Counted from the stretch's first letter, positions 27,675 to 38,321 are shown. The stretch is 64,000 nt of DNA from an uncultured Saccharospirillaceae bacterium (GCA_947503895.1 CANNFT010000003.1:1-64000); one strand, 5' to 3'. The notes: generated by a model from the sequence alone, not told the origin. Numbers and translations are program-made.

Positions 27675-27997
27675 TCAGTAAAGCGGTCATATTCTTTTCA
27701 TGATGTTGGCGTTCACTCACTTGTTGTCGCACTGGATATAGCTCAAAGCAGCGATGACCCGCTTCGACGTTTTCTGAAACACCCCATTCTTAAAAGATGA
27801 TTAGCCTTATTTCATTCCTTTAGCTGTATTCGATCTGAGGCGATTGCATAATTGATTCGTCTTCGACTGGCTGATGTGTATAAAAATCAAACAACAGCTC
27901 GCCGTGATTATTGACTCAGGCTCGGAAAGATCGGTAGTTTTTCAAGCCACTGAAAGGTAAACTCTCCAACTTTGTGATTGGCAGTTAGGAGAGGGCT
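27675..27997. other. Intergenic region before trpS
   Basis: No gene seen. The right end carries TTAGGAGAGGG, a very strong ribosome site for the TTG start of trpS. No clear terminator for yciO or known riboswitch was found by eye. Confidence 0.4.
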
Positions 27998-29212
27998 TTG
28001 AGCTCTGTGGATTCGCAGCAGCGTGTACTATCAGGTATGCGCCCAACAGGAAAGCTGCACCTCGGTCATTACCATGGTGTACTAAAGAACTGGGTCAAGC
28101 TTCAGCACGAATATGAGTGCTTTTTCTTTGTCGCAGACTGGCACGCGCTCACGACTCATTACGATGATCCAAGTATCATCGAAGCAAGTGTGTGGGATAT
28201 GTTGATCGACTGGCTGGCGGCTGGCGTAAATCCGGGTTCGGCTACACTATTTGTGCAAAGCAAGGTGCCAGAGCATGCCGAGCTTCATACCTTACTGTCC
28301 ATGATTACACCGTTAGGCTGGCTCGAACGTGTGCCCACCTATAAAGACCAGCAAGAAAAATTAAAAGAGAAAGATCTCGCGACCTATGGCTTCTTAGGTT
28401 ATCCGCTGCTGCAAAGTGCTGACATCTTGTTGTATCGAGCAGGGCATGTTCCCGTGGGCGCAGATCAAGTGGCGCATGTTGAGATCACGCGTGAAATTGC
28501 ACGTCGCTTTAACCATGTTTTCGGTCGTGAGCCTGGCTTTGAAGAAAATGCCGAAGCTGCCATAAAGAAAATGGGTAAGAAAGCGGCGAAGCTGTATGCC
28601 TCACTTCGCAAGCGATATACCGAAGAAGGCGATGGCGAAGCGCTATTGACAGCTCAAGCGCTCGTGAAAGAACAGCAAAACATCACTTTGGGTGATAAAG
28701 AGCGATTGATGGGGTATTTGGAAGGCGGCGGTAAAGTCATTTTGCCTGAGCCTCAGGCCTTGTTGACACCTGAGTCAAAAATGCCCGGATTGGATGGTCA
28801 AAAAATGTCCAAATCCTATAATAACACCATTGCATTGCGCGAAGAGCCGAGTGAAGTTGAGCGTAAGATTCGCACAATGCGTACGGACCCTGCTCGTGTT
28901 CGCCGCGATGATCCAGGTAACCCAGATAACTGTCCTGTTTGGCAGCTCCATGAAGTGTATTCTACGGATGACGTAAAAGCGTGGGTGCAAGAAGGCTGCA
29001 GAAATGCGGGTATCGGGTGTCTAGATTGTAAAGGTCCCGTGATCGATGCAGTAAAGGCTGAACTCATACCGATTCAAGACCGAGCACGACAGTACGAAGA
29101 TAACCCAGACTTGGTGAAATCTATCATTATGGAAGGTAGCGAAGCCGCTCGTGAAGCCGCTAAGACCACAATGGAAGATGTTCGCCATGTAATGGGTCTT
29201 TCATACCGATAA
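27998..29212 (+). CDS. trpS: Tryptophan-tRNA ligase
   Basis: 404 residues of a class I synthetase: 'SGMRPTGKLHLGHYHGVLKNW' (HIGH region), 'YPLLQSADILLYRAGHVPVGADQ' (tryptophan pocket) and 'GQKMSKSYNNTI' (KMSKS). It is about 70 residues longer than E. coli TrpS because of a charged insert (about 180-250) before the KMSKS region, a form also known in Pseudomonas relatives. The start is TTG, supported by the strong AGGAGAGGG site upstream. The stop is one base from the scpA ATG, so trpS, scpA, scpB and rluB look like one operon. Confidence 0.95.
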   Translation: MSSVDSQQRVLSGMRPTGKLHLGHYHGVLKNWVKLQHEYECFFFVADWHALTTHYDDPSIIEASVWDMLIDWLAAGVNPGSATLFVQSKVPEHAELHTLLSMITPLGWLERVPTYKDQQEKLKEKDLATYGFLGYPLLQSADILLYRAGHVPVGADQVAHVEITREIARRFNHVFGREPGFEENAEAAIKKMGKKAAKLYASLRKRYTEEGDGEALLTAQALVKEQQNITLGDKERLMGYLEGGGKVILPEPQALLTPESKMPGLDGQKMSKSYNNTIALREEPSEVERKIRTMRTDPARVRRDDPGNPDNCPVWQLHEVYSTDDVKAWVQEGCRNAGIGCLDCKGPVIDAVKAELIPIQDRARQYEDNPDLVKSIIMEGSEAAREAAKTTMEDVRHVMGLSYR

Positions 29213-29213
29213 A

Positions 29214-30356
29214 ATGACAGATACTACGGACGCAATGGATGTGAGTCATACTCGCATCAATGATGAATCAATATCTGAAAATGACGGTGCGGGAGTCACT
29301 CATGACGCCTCGCCGTCTGCTCATGCCGACGAAAATCTGTCCAGTGCTAGCGCCTCTCATACATCCACCTCAAAACCTTCTGAAATGCCATCGGCGTCGA
29401 TAGATACTGCTCAAGGGAATTCAACGATTGAGCAGGCCACCGATGACTCAAACAACCGAGAAGATGTCGAGTTGGCTCAATCCATTGATGAGCCCGATTC
29501 CAATTCCCAAGACACGGAAACATCGGCAGAAGCAGCCAGTTTGCAAGCCGTGAGGGAAAACTTGCGTCAACAAGGGCAGCAAGAAATGCCTTTTGCCTTG
29601 GTGCAAGGCCAAGTCATGATGCAGCTCCCGCTGGACTTATATATCCCGCCCGATGCACTTGAAGTGATATTGGAGCAGTTTGAAGGCCCGTTAGATTTAT
29701 TGCTCTATCTGATTCGTAAACAAAACCTTGATATTCTCGAAGTCAACGTGTCCGACATTACCGAGCAATACATGTTGTACGTCGATTTAATGAAGTCCGT
29801 ACAATTGGAATTGGCTGGCGAATATTTGGTGATGGCGGCGATGTTGGCCGAGATTAAAAGCCGAATTTTATTGCCACGTCCGAAAGAGGTGGAAGAAGAA
29901 GAGGAAGATCCTCGTGCAGAACTTATTCGCCGATTGCAAGACTATGAGCGCTTTAAGAAAGCGGCAGAAGATATTGAGCAATTACCACGAATGGGTCGCG
30001 ATACTTATGAGATTGAAATTAAATCACCTGAGTACACTGCAGAAAAAATGCACCCAGATGTCGACTTTAAAGAATTAATGCTCGCATTTTCAGATGTACT
30101 GCATCGTGCAAATATGCATACCGAACATGAGATTGTGCGAGAAAAACTGTCCACTCGCGAGCGAATGAGTCAAATACTATCTAACTTACAGCATGGCCAA
30201 TTCGTACCTTTTACTCGGCTATTTACCGTTGAAGAAGGTCGTTCCGGAGTGGTAGTAACGTTTTTAGCCACTTTGGAGTTAATCAAAGAACAATTGATTG
30301 AAATTGTTCAGGATGAACTGTTTGGGCCCATACACGTGAAGGCGAAATCCTCATGA
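29214..30356 (+). CDS. scpA: Segregation and condensation protein A
   Basis: 380 residues. The ScpA kleisin domain covers about 140-380: 'LEQFEGPLDLLLYLIRKQNLDILEVNVSDITEQYM', 'AGEYLVMAAMLAEIKSRILLPRP' and a C-terminal winged helix. ScpA joins SMC (or MksB-like) ATPases with ScpB to compact and separate chromosomes. The first ~120 residues are an acidic, Ser/Asp/Glu-rich leader not found in short ScpA proteins, probably disordered. It follows trpS by one base and overlaps scpB by four (ATGA). Confidence 0.95.
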   Translation: MTDTTDAMDVSHTRINDESISENDGAGVTHDASPSAHADENLSSASASHTSTSKPSEMPSASIDTAQGNSTIEQATDDSNNREDVELAQSIDEPDSNSQDTETSAEAASLQAVRENLRQQGQQEMPFALVQGQVMMQLPLDLYIPPDALEVILEQFEGPLDLLLYLIRKQNLDILEVNVSDITEQYMLYVDLMKSVQLELAGEYLVMAAMLAEIKSRILLPRPKEVEEEEEDPRAELIRRLQDYERFKKAAEDIEQLPRMGRDTYEIEIKSPEYTAEKMHPDVDFKELMLAFSDVLHRANMHTEHEIVREKLSTRERMSQILSNLQHGQFVPFTRLFTVEEGRSGVVVTFLATLELIKEQLIEIVQDELFGPIHVKAKSS

Positions 30357-31852
30357 CCATTTCTGATTCGCTTCTAGAGCAAATTATTGAAGGTGCACTT
30401 ATGGCGTCTGGGCAGACGCTGAGTGTAGATAGACTGCTTGCATTATTTGATGAAGAGCAAGAGCCTGAGCGCAAACGTATTGAGCAAGCGTTGGAGCGTT
30501 TAGCGGAGCAATGTGCTCACAGAGGTTACGAGCTAATACAAGTCGCATCAGGGTATCGATATCAGGTTAAACAGAAAACGGCGAAATGGGTTTCGAGACT
30601 GTGGGAAGAGAAACCGCAGCGTTATAGCCGAGCCCTATTGGAAACCTTAGCTATTATTGCTTACCGGCAGCCCGTTACACGAGGTGAAATTGAAGATATA
30701 CGTGGTGTTGCTGTCAGTACGCACATCACAAAGTCATTATTAGAACGTGAATGGGTGCAAGTGGTTGGGCATCGCGATGTGCCGGGTCGTCCTGCGATGT
30801 ACGCCACAACAAAAATGTTCCTCGACTACTTTAGTCTTCAGTCACTAGATCAACTGCCTACTCTAGAAGAGATTCAAGAAATTGCCGATGCAAACCACGC
30901 TTTAGAATTAGAAGATAAAGCGGAAGAAGGCAGTTACGATTTGAGTCACCAGTCGTCAGAGGAATCAGGCGAAGACGCGTTGGCCAGTGCCGCAGAAGAT
31001 ATGGCGGCGGCTGAAGCACTTGTCGATCAAGTTGAATCGAATGTGTTTCGTAAGCCTGAAGAAGAGCCTGAAATAGAAGCAGAAGGGGATGCAGTCGAAA
31101 ATGCAGAGCAAACCCATTCTAATGACGTCGAAAAAGCGCCTGATGCTGACTACTCTGAGGTAGAGCGTGCAGCACTTGAAGCATTGCGAGATGAGCAAGC
31201 TGAAGATGCGCAAGATAACGAAATTCTGCAAGCGCAGCAGCAAGAAGATGTCATAGCAAAAATGCTGGCTCAGCAGCAGGCCTTATTGGAAGAAAAAGCG
31301 TTGTCTGAAGAACAAGCTTTGCCGGATGAAAAAGCGTTATCTTCCAATGAAAACAGCCCTGAATTGGCCGACGCATCTGAAGTCAGCGAACCAAATGATG
31401 CAGACGATGCAGGTTCAATGGAAGGTCATGATACTACGCAGGCGCAGCGTGTAGCAGAAGCTGAGTTAGAAGAACAAGCCCGTGCGCTATTAAGCTTAAA
31501 TGAATCTACAGATACGCCATTAGACGATGAAGAACCTGGCAATACTTTCGGGTTGAATGACGTTAATGAAAAAGAAGTTACCTCTGAAGATCATGGTTCT
31601 ATACCATCGATTTTCAGTGAGCAGAATGACGAAGAGGATGCATTAATTGCCGCGATGGAAGAAGAGGCAATCGCATTGCTTGAAGCTGAGCAAGAAGAAT
31701 TGATGGCGATTCAGGAAGAACAATCTACAGTGAATAGATTTGATTCACATGCTGCTTCAGAAGATCCACACCAAACACATGATGAAAAAACATTATCTGA
31801 TTTGGCCAATAAATTGAGTCGTACTCAGACCACGGAGTCTGTTGATGAGTGA
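30353..31852 (+). CDS. scpB: Segregation and condensation protein B, with long acidic tail
   Basis: 499 residues, more than twice the usual length. The ScpB core of two winged helices is at about 1-190 ('[46 protein letters not shown]'). Residues 195-499 are extremely rich in Glu, Asp, Ala and Gln, with heptad-like stretches ('[16 protein letters not shown]'), and look disordered or coiled. ScpB dimers bind ScpA to control the SMC complex. The start overlaps scpA by four bases and the end overlaps rluB by eight. Confidence 0.95.
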   Translation: MTISDSLLEQIIEGALMASGQTLSVDRLLALFDEEQEPERKRIEQALERLAEQCAHRGYELIQVASGYRYQVKQKTAKWVSRLWEEKPQRYSRALLETLAIIAYRQPVTRGEIEDIRGVAVSTHITKSLLEREWVQVVGHRDVPGRPAMYATTKMFLDYFSLQSLDQLPTLEEIQEIADANHALELEDKAEEGSYDLSHQSSEESGEDALASAAEDMAAAEALVDQVESNVFRKPEEEPEIEAEGDAVENAEQTHSNDVEKAPDADYSEVERAALEALRDEQAEDAQDNEILQAQQQEDVIAKMLAQQQALLEEKALSEEQALPDEKALSSNENSPELADASEVSEPNDADDAGSMEGHDTTQAQRVAEAELEEQARALLSLNESTDTPLDDEEPGNTFGLNDVNEKEVTSEDHGSIPSIFSEQNDEEDALIAAMEEEAIALLEAEQEELMAIQEEQSTVNRFDSHAASEDPHQTHDEKTLSDLANKLSRTQTTESVDE

Positions 31853-32717
31853 GAAACTGCAAAAAATCCTGGCCCAGACTGGTCTGGGGTCCCGTCGTGA
31901 GATGGAGCGTTGGATTGAGCAAGGTCGCGTTACCTTAAATGGTGAAGTGGCAAAGCTTGGTGAGCGTGCCGAGCCTAGAGATAAAATTCAGGTCGACGGA
32001 AAAGAGATTGAAATTGTCGGCGATAAAGCACCGCGACGCGTTTTGGCATACAACAAGCCAGAGGGTGAAGTGTGTACCAGAAGTGATCCTGAAGGTCGTC
32101 CTACTGTTTTCGATCGATTGCCAAAACTGAAAGGTGAGCGATGGATAGCGGTAGGTCGTTTGGATATCAATACATCCGGATTATTGCTGTTCACCACCGA
32201 TGGTGAGCTTGCTAATAAACTGATGCACCCGAGTACAAAAAATGTTGACCGTGAATATGCCGTGCGAATAGCGGGGCAGGTTGATGATGACATGATCGCA
32301 CGAATGAAAGAAGGCGTTCTGCTTGAAGATGGCATGGCCAAGTTTACCGATGTGCAATATTTTGACGGTGATGGCTTTAATCAGTGGTATCACGTTTGCA
32401 TCATGGAAGGTCGTAACCGAGAAGTTCGCCGCCTTTGGGAAAGTCAAGAGGTTAAAGTTTCACGCTTAAAACGCGTTCGCTATGGGTGTGTTTTCTTACC
32501 TAAAAAAGTGGCAGTAGGCAAATGGGTTGAGCTAGATCAAAAGGATACAGATGCATTGTCTGATCTAGTGGAATTACCTCGCAAGAAAATTGCGAAGTTT
32601 GACCCTCAGGAAAAGAAACAGTATCAGCGTCAGGCGAGCCGTCAAAAAGTCCGTCAAAAGGAAGGTGCTCAATCTAAAAAGCCTAAGCGCAAAATGCGTA
32701 TAGACAGCGGTAGTTAA
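31845..32717 (+). CDS. rluB: 23S rRNA pseudouridine(2605) synthase RluB
   Basis: 290 residues: an S4 RNA-binding domain at the N-terminus ('[29 protein letters not shown]'), the RsuA/RluB catalytic core with '[21 protein letters not shown]' (catalytic Asp in GRLD), and a basic tail. The ATG at 31845 is chosen over the TTG three bases earlier because GGAG is eight bases upstream. It overlaps the scpB stop (ATGAGTGA). A strong terminator closes the operon. Confidence 0.95.
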   Translation: MSEKLQKILAQTGLGSRREMERWIEQGRVTLNGEVAKLGERAEPRDKIQVDGKEIEIVGDKAPRRVLAYNKPEGEVCTRSDPEGRPTVFDRLPKLKGERWIAVGRLDINTSGLLLFTTDGELANKLMHPSTKNVDREYAVRIAGQVDDDMIARMKEGVLLEDGMAKFTDVQYFDGDGFNQWYHVCIMEGRNREVRRLWESQEVKVSRLKRVRYGCVFLPKKVAVGKWVELDQKDTDALSDLVELPRKKIAKFDPQEKKQYQRQASRQKVRQKEGAQSKKPKRKMRIDSGS

Positions 32718-32765
32718 TCATCTGATTACCCACTAGCAAAGTGCTACCTGAGTTTTAGTTTGATC

Positions 32766-32794
32766 AAATACCCGCAATTGCGGGTATTTTTTTT
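32766..32794 (+). terminator. Terminator of trpS-scpA-scpB-rluB
   Basis: A perfect 10-bp stem (AAATACCCGC with GCGGGTATTT), AATT loop, then a T-run. It separates the core operon from the accessory block that follows on the opposite strand. Confidence 0.95.
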
Positions 32795-32917
32795 ATCTGA
32801 TGTATGCCTTCGGTATTCAATCTGTTCCATACAGATTGTCCACTGTGATGACCTCCTAGCATCAATGCGTTGCAGAATACTGAAAGAGTCAAATTAATTT
32901 AATAGAGGCGCCCTTTA

Positions 32918-35545
32918 TTAAAAATAGGTGGCAGTGTGGTAGTCTGTGTACGTCGTCTTATCTTTAAAGTGAAACTGAGTTCTTTCGCTAAACTGCCAGC
33001 GACTGTTTTTTTCTATGAAGGACTGTAGCCTTAATAAACTCAATAAAACATATTGTGGTTTTACACATATTTTTTGGTTGTTCAAATCGCAAGTTAGAGG
33101 TACTCGATTTGACTGGTAAGATATGTTTGATAACACGCGACGGATTAACCGTTCCTTAATGCTCGTCCGCACATTTTCTTGGTCAGACAATAACACTCCA
33201 TTATCTATGAATCGAACATTAAACCAATCAGTGTCTTGCAGGCTATTAATGTAGGATTCTAGTTCTGGATAGCTAACGGTGACTGATTGATGTAAATAGG
33301 GGTGCTTGAGTTTAAGTGTCTCAGAGTGCTTCAGTAGACCTCGAAGAAACGAACCCTTGGGGTCATCAATTTGCTGTAGGTAGTTAAATATTTTTGCTGC
33401 TAGGTGCCCAAGGTTAAAGGTAACCCTGTATCCTGCATTAGACACTACTTGGAAGTTTTGCTTTAAGTTGAGTGCTAGCAAGGCTGGAATTTGCTGTAAG
33501 GAATCGGAGTTGCCAGTTTCGCCATTAGGGAAATGGGGGCAAAGCGTAAATAAATTCAGCCCTGACTCTGCATGGTAGGTGTCCTGGCTAAGCGTGGGTA
33601 TCTGCTCGTCAAAAAAATGAGTGAGTACGTTGGTTAAATGAATTGCAGGTGCAGCTGGTCCATATAGATCATCACCTCGGAAGTTTTCTTCATTTTTAAT
33701 ATCTATTAATCTTGTCCATAAAATGCCATTCAACTTGGCAGACTGCTCCGAAAGGCCTGAGATGATTCTTGCGCTGGTTAATGGTAGCTTTTGAAAGCTA
33801 AGATCCATGGGTTGAACATTAGTAGCCGCGTAGTTCGAAACAGATTTCGACCATTCGGATGTAAAAGAAAACTGCATGATTCCGCCGGACATGGATAGAG
33901 TTTCATTTACCAGCTGCCGTCTCATTTCATTGAGGTTAATTAAATCATTAATGAGCTTGGTGACCTGAGTCTGCATTTTGATATTGCTCGCCACATATTC
34001 GATCAGTGCTTGCTCAGTAATAGATTCATATTCGACCGCTATGAGATATTCGTATGTCGCTTGTTCGAGGTTTGCAATAGCATTTAAATGCGCTGCTTTA
34101 TAGTGATTCAGCTCATCTTCACTAATAACACCTATTTCATAATCCACCTCGGCCATATCAAGCAGCGTCTTTGCGTTTTTTAGCAATGTGGTGGCTTGAG
34201 TCTTAGCCGGCTCTTTGATGTAATTTAGTTCTTCGAACGCGCTAGTGTGCGATGCTTTTAATTCGTTATAAGTATCTCCGCTATTCATCGCCAGAACTAA
34301 GTCAATTAATTGCTGGTTTAACGCGGAAATAGTTTCAATCGCTGCATTTTGCTCATCAATAATGGTTTTGACTTGAGCGCACATACTAATGTTGGGTGTC
34401 GTGTTTAGTTGAGTGAGTGCTGTTTTTCCTTTTGTCGGCGGTAAGACAAACACTTTGTTACAGTCATTATTAGTATAGTATCCATTAGCATTTTCAGGGA
34501 TATTGATTGGAATCGTACACTCGGGGTTTTCCGATGGGTGATGACTCGATGTAGAATTTAACATTGTGAAAACTCCATTGGAATCAGCAATACCTACCAG
34601 TTTAGGGGTGTAGTTGGCATTGTCGCTTGCCCACAAATCGGCACGCCCATCATTATTTGCATCGACTAGTTTTACATATTTAAAAGAATTGAGTGGTTTT
34701 CCGAAACGTTCGTCATGAAGAACATCGGTCACCGACGGAGGGGACTTCGCATAGCCGTACCTGGCATGCGTATCATATTTGAATTGCCCTGAAACAATAG
34801 CAATACTTGGAAGTGGGGATGTAAAATAATCGATTTCATCCGGTGTGCTTGGGTACTCAACATCCGTACTTACATCCTCAAGAGGCCTGTTCAAAAGATC
34901 GGGACTTCGCTCTATCCTTGATAAGTCAAATGGATGTATTAGCAAGTCGGTTTGTTTATCACCATTAATGTCTGCCCAATAGATTCTAGAAAAAATATTT
35001 CGCCAAGTAGAGGTTGTGCTCAATATACACCGATTATTAGAGCATGGATCAGGTGATGCGTCAGATAGCGTTGTGAGTGAATACTGGCTCTTACTTAAGC
35101 TGACAAGTTCTAAAACGTAAGAGCGATTGTTCGATTGGCTATCCGTTGTGCCATCAGGAAGTCTTTGTGATAGTTCAGGTTGATTGCCGAGTGCTCGTGA
35201 TTGAATCAATTCATCGAGCGCATCCACTGTACTTGATCTATCAGAATGAATTGGAATTGTGTCTGATGTGAAGTCGGTAGCGTGAGGCAATTCTATCGGT
35301 GATTCAATTGTTCGGTTCCACAGCTCTATTCGAAAATCAGGGAAACCATCAAAATTAATGTCACTGACTTTGACCCGGTAGAGGGTCGGAACAAATCCAC
35401 CGGAATGAGGCATATTAATCAGCTTTAGTGCCTCTGTTTCTGAATTTAATTCAATGATGTCGGATGAGTTTGATGCAAGTGTGTTAGTGACGTTTAAAAA
35501 TATAGAAAACAGAAGCAGTGAGCTCAATAATTTCAAGTGGTGCAT
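32918..35545 (-). CDS. Exported protein with FG-GAP-like motifs, coiled coil and conserved C-terminal domain (paralogue 1)
   Basis: 875 residues from the ATG chosen at 35545, which gives a normal signal peptide ('HHLKLLSSLLLFSIFLNV'); the longer frame to 35632 would bury it. Three Ca-binding-like repeats of FG-GAP/VCBS type are seen: 'DINFDGFPDF', 'DINGDKQTDLL' and 'DANNDGRADLW' (about 62, 192, 295). A linker motif 'VFVLPPTKGKTALTQL' plus a Cys leads into a coiled coil (about 391-551). The end holds 'GYRVTFN', 'RLIRRVLSNI' and a Cys pair, landmarks shared with the next two genes. Family unknown; probably surface or periplasmic. Confidence 0.8.
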   Translation of the reverse strand: MHHLKLLSSLLLFSIFLNVTNTLASNSSDIIELNSETEALKLINMPHSGGFVPTLYRVKVSDINFDGFPDFRIELWNRTIESPIELPHATDFTSDTIPIHSDRSSTVDALDELIQSRALGNQPELSQRLPDGTTDSQSNNRSYVLELVSLSKSQYSLTTLSDASPDPCSNNRCILSTTSTWRNIFSRIYWADINGDKQTDLLIHPFDLSRIERSPDLLNRPLEDVSTDVEYPSTPDEIDYFTSPLPSIAIVSGQFKYDTHARYGYAKSPPSVTDVLHDERFGKPLNSFKYVKLVDANNDGRADLWASDNANYTPKLVGIADSNGVFTMLNSTSSHHPSENPECTIPINIPENANGYYTNNDCNKVFVLPPTKGKTALTQLNTTPNISMCAQVKTIIDEQNAAIETISALNQQLIDLVLAMNSGDTYNELKASHTSAFEELNYIKEPAKTQATTLLKNAKTLLDMAEVDYEIGVISEDELNHYKAAHLNAIANLEQATYEYLIAVEYESITEQALIEYVASNIKMQTQVTKLINDLINLNEMRRQLVNETLSMSGGIMQFSFTSEWSKSVSNYAATNVQPMDLSFQKLPLTSARIISGLSEQSAKLNGILWTRLIDIKNEENFRGDDLYGPAAPAIHLTNVLTHFFDEQIPTLSQDTYHAESGLNLFTLCPHFPNGETGNSDSLQQIPALLALNLKQNFQVVSNAGYRVTFNLGHLAAKIFNYLQQIDDPKGSFLRGLLKHSETLKLKHPYLHQSVTVSYPELESYINSLQDTDWFNVRFIDNGVLLSDQENVRTSIKERLIRRVLSNISYQSNRVPLTCDLNNQKICVKPQYVLLSLLRLQSFIEKNSRWQFSERTQFHFKDKTTYTDYHTATYF

Positions 35546-36032
35546 GATTTTTATCCGGCGGTTAATAATTGTTGGTGTGGAAAATGGATGGAAATGTTGC
35601 TTCGCTTTATCTAAGTTGTTGAATTTAATCATTAGATTTCTATATTTTTAAGGTGGTTACGGGTCTCCGTATAATGACCATTAAAGGCAACTCTAATCAT
35701 TCACTTAAAGCTCTGGTCGAAAGATCATTCAAAATATAAGACGTATCATTTGTTGTCGGCCTATAAGATCGTTCTTTATCCGTCTGATGTTGATATTGGT
35801 GCGACGTGCGTACCTATAAAAAAATGCGCACGCTGTTTCAATGACCGTCTCTTTTTTTAGCTCCAAGAAGCATTTTTTGCGAGGTTCGTGTCAGGTGTAG
35901 TTTGGTAGTACTTATATTTGGAGAAATATTCCTGAAGCCCAGTGTTTGCGATGCATAAATCACAATTCAAGTTTGAAATATTTCCATTCTCATTGTCACT
36001 GGGCGTACAGGGTTATCGTTTAAATAACTAAA
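35546..36032. other. Intergenic region inside the accessory block
   Basis: AT-rich, no gene. It holds the promoter region of the exported protein gene to its left (minus strand) and one copy of a dispersed 35-bp element at 35695-35730. Confidence 0.5.
35695..35730 (-). repeat. Dispersed intergenic element, copy A
   Basis: Read on the minus strand, 32 of 35 positions match the element at 61814-61848. Both contain GAATGATCTTTCG followed by CCAGAGCTT. Both copies lie between genes in the two accessory parts of the window. A weaker relative is at 49041. No coding role. Confidence 0.7.
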
Positions 36033-38123
36033 TTAAAAACATTGCCCTTCAATTAGAATCTCGCCGTCAGGGCAGGAGGTCTCAATATCCCAGCAAACAC
36101 CACCTATTCTCTCTTGTCCAATTGGGCAAGCATCGTTCTGTAGATGGGTGCAGACACCGTCAACGATAACTTGACCGTCCTCACATGTTGGAGGCGTAGG
36201 GTCGGTGCAGACTCCGTCAACGATAATCTGACCGTCTTCACAGGTTGGCGGCGTTGGATCAGTGCAGACACCGTCAACGATAATCTGACCATTTTCACAG
36301 GTTGGCGGCGTAGGGTCGGAGCAGACACCGTCAACGATAACCTGACCGTCTTCACACGTTGGAGGCGTTGGATCAGTGCAGACACCATCTACGATGACTT
36401 GGTCGTCTTCGCAAGCAGGTGGTTCGGGATCAGTGCATACACCATCATTTGGCTCTTGATTTACGGGGCAGTCAGGAACGCAGGTGCCATCTTGTTCTAT
36501 CTCTCCGTCTGGGCAGGTGGGAGCAGGCGGTAAGTTTGGTGTGATCACATGATGATTTTGAGAGGACAGATAAATTTGACCAGATAGAATCAGGCTCCAA
36601 GTTGGCTCATCTTCAGCCATTTCCAAGCTGTGTGACGTTTTAACTGGGGATAGCGCATCTGCAATCCACCATCCATTTGTTGAGCAATAAAGGGTGTCAT
36701 GAGAGCAATTACTGTCAAGTCTCTTAGGTGATCGTAATGCAATGACCTTAAGCAGCTTATGGATGAAATCATATTTCAATCTTGGATACAGAGTTTCATA
36801 CTCAGTATTGTCCACCTCCGACAATACGGTGATATCGAAACCGTTTATGTCTGTGCTGAGCAAGGTTTGTAATTGATCAGAGGTTAAATATCTAAATTCA
36901 TTGCCTGCAAACTTCAGTGCGGTCACGACATCCTTTAAATTAATCGAAACTTCGTAAGTATTTAATAACGTGACTTTTTCAGCGGTGGTTATTATCGTTT
37001 CCATCACCATACCGGCGAGTAGATCATTCGATTGACTATTATTAAGAATTTTGCAGCCTAGATCATGGCCGCTTTTAATTGATACCCAGTTATTATTCAA
37101 TTTGAGTAAATCTAAAAACTCTTGTTGTTTGTCATTTGGAGGATAGGTGATATCCCACAGTAAACTCATTGAATCAATGCTGGACGACTGCGTTAACGAT
37201 AGAGGTGATTCAGCATGGCGTATATTTAATGGGCCTCCGTATGGACTGACTTTAGCGGTATCATCGAAAAGAGTGAATTCCATTTTTTGAATAGATTCTT
37301 CAGGTGTAGGTTGGGGATTCAAGCTGCTGTAAATGTCGATTAATAGCGTAGTGCTTATATTTGAATAGCTTTTCAAGTGGTCGTTAATGAGCGTATCAAT
37401 GGTGCTCAGAGTGTTTTGATGTTGAATAATGCCGTCTTTATACTCCTGTGTAGCACCGTGTGCTTGACTGATATCGGTGTTGATTTCATTGATGTCGTAC
37501 TCAATTTTCGCCAAGCTATTCTCTAAGTCAGGTATATAGATGGTATTTAATTTTGCCAGCTTAGAATTAATCTCTAATAGATTGAATCGTTCTTGTTGAC
37601 AGGCTTCTGAACTGTTTTCGGATAAGCATTTCTTATAAGCGCGCATAGCGGCTTGTTGCTGAACTTGAAACTGATCTCTTTCTGCGTACTTTTCTTGGAG
37701 CGTCAATTGCTCTACGTTATATTGGTTTTCTAATGCTTGCTTCGTTAATTCATAATTCGATATATTGAGTATCTCTTTTTCTACTTTTTCTTCTAAGTCA
37801 ATTATTGATTTCTCTATGTTTGTTTTTAAATTCGGGTACTGTGATACATCTCTTTCCTTCTGGCTATAATAGTGACAACTTGTATCTGATTCACTCGTGA
37901 CATATTGAAGTGCTTGTACACCAACTTTTAAATCTACGGGGCTGATTGATGCTGTTGGCACGGAAGCCGAGTGACAAGTGTAGCTTAGCGTCATTAATGC
38001 GAGGGTAGTGGTGAAGACATTTGTTGCACTTAGATATTGAGTTGAGTACAACCTTTGCCCAAGTAGATAAGAAATCAACCTTAATTTCAATAAGGCAGAA
38101 ATTAGATATTTACGAGCTAACAT
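36033..38123 (-). CDS. Exported coiled-coil protein with Cys-pair tandem repeats (paralogue 2)
   Basis: 696 residues from the ATG at 38123, chosen because GGAG lies eight bases upstream and a hydrophobic export signal follows. A long coiled coil covers about 100-240, with a short Cys motif ('KKCLSENSSEACQQ') inside. The middle has 'GHDLGCKIL', 'YEVSINLKDVV', 'FIHKLLKVIALRS' and 'NCSHDTLYCSTNGWW', matching landmarks of the neighbours. The end is a Pro/Cys-rich array of 19-residue units (CEDGQVIVDGV-CTDPTPPT), like EGF- or adhesin-type disulfide modules. Family unknown; likely exposed outside the cytoplasm. Confidence 0.8.
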   Translation of the reverse strand: MLARKYLISALLKLRLISYLLGQRLYSTQYLSATNVFTTTLALMTLSYTCHSASVPTASISPVDLKVGVQALQYVTSESDTSCHYYSQKERDVSQYPNLKTNIEKSIIDLEEKVEKEILNISNYELTKQALENQYNVEQLTLQEKYAERDQFQVQQQAAMRAYKKCLSENSSEACQQERFNLLEINSKLAKLNTIYIPDLENSLAKIEYDINEINTDISQAHGATQEYKDGIIQHQNTLSTIDTLINDHLKSYSNISTTLLIDIYSSLNPQPTPEESIQKMEFTLFDDTAKVSPYGGPLNIRHAESPLSLTQSSSIDSMSLLWDITYPPNDKQQEFLDLLKLNNNWVSIKSGHDLGCKILNNSQSNDLLAGMVMETIITTAEKVTLLNTYEVSINLKDVVTALKFAGNEFRYLTSDQLQTLLSTDINGFDITVLSEVDNTEYETLYPRLKYDFIHKLLKVIALRSPKRLDSNCSHDTLYCSTNGWWIADALSPVKTSHSLEMAEDEPTWSLILSGQIYLSSQNHHVITPNLPPAPTCPDGEIEQDGTCVPDCPVNQEPNDGVCTDPEPPACEDDQVIVDGVCTDPTPPTCEDGQVIVDGVCSDPTPPTCENGQIIVDGVCTDPTPPTCEDGQIIVDGVCTDPTPPTCEDGQVIVDGVCTHLQNDACPIGQERIGGVCWDIETSCPDGEILIEGQCF
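36148..36432 (-). repeat. Five 57-bp tandem repeats inside the exported protein gene
   Basis: The unit beginning GTGCAGACACCGTC starts at 36148, 36205, 36262, 36319 and 36376, exactly 57 bp apart, with a decayed sixth copy from 36433. Each unit encodes 19 residues with two cysteines. The period is a multiple of three, so copy changes keep the frame, and a few base changes separate copies. Confidence 0.95.
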
Positions 38124-38321
38124 GAGCACATCTCCGATATATGTCCGCATTAATGGGTGCGAAGCGAATGCTACGGGGTTGGTAGCCGTGACGTGAATGA
38201 CGGCCACTGTATTTATTTTAATTAAAGCATGATGATACGCAATAAAATAAGCAGTAGGCACGCTATCTTCAGAGAAAATAGCGTGCCTTAAAACTGCCAT
38301 TAATAACGGGTTGATGTCGAC

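Noticed and set aside
36148..36432. Direct repeats considered as a CRISPR array
   Set aside because: The repeats are back to back with no unique spacers, and lie in frame inside a gene.
36144..36533. Open plus-strand frame of 129 codons across the 57-bp repeats
   Set aside because: It is open because the repeat period is a multiple of three. The minus-strand frame has the ribosome site, signal peptide and Cys-repeat logic.
38124..38300. N-terminal extension of the second exported paralogue
   Set aside because: The downstream ATG has GGAG at eight bases and is followed at once by an export signal; the extension has neither.
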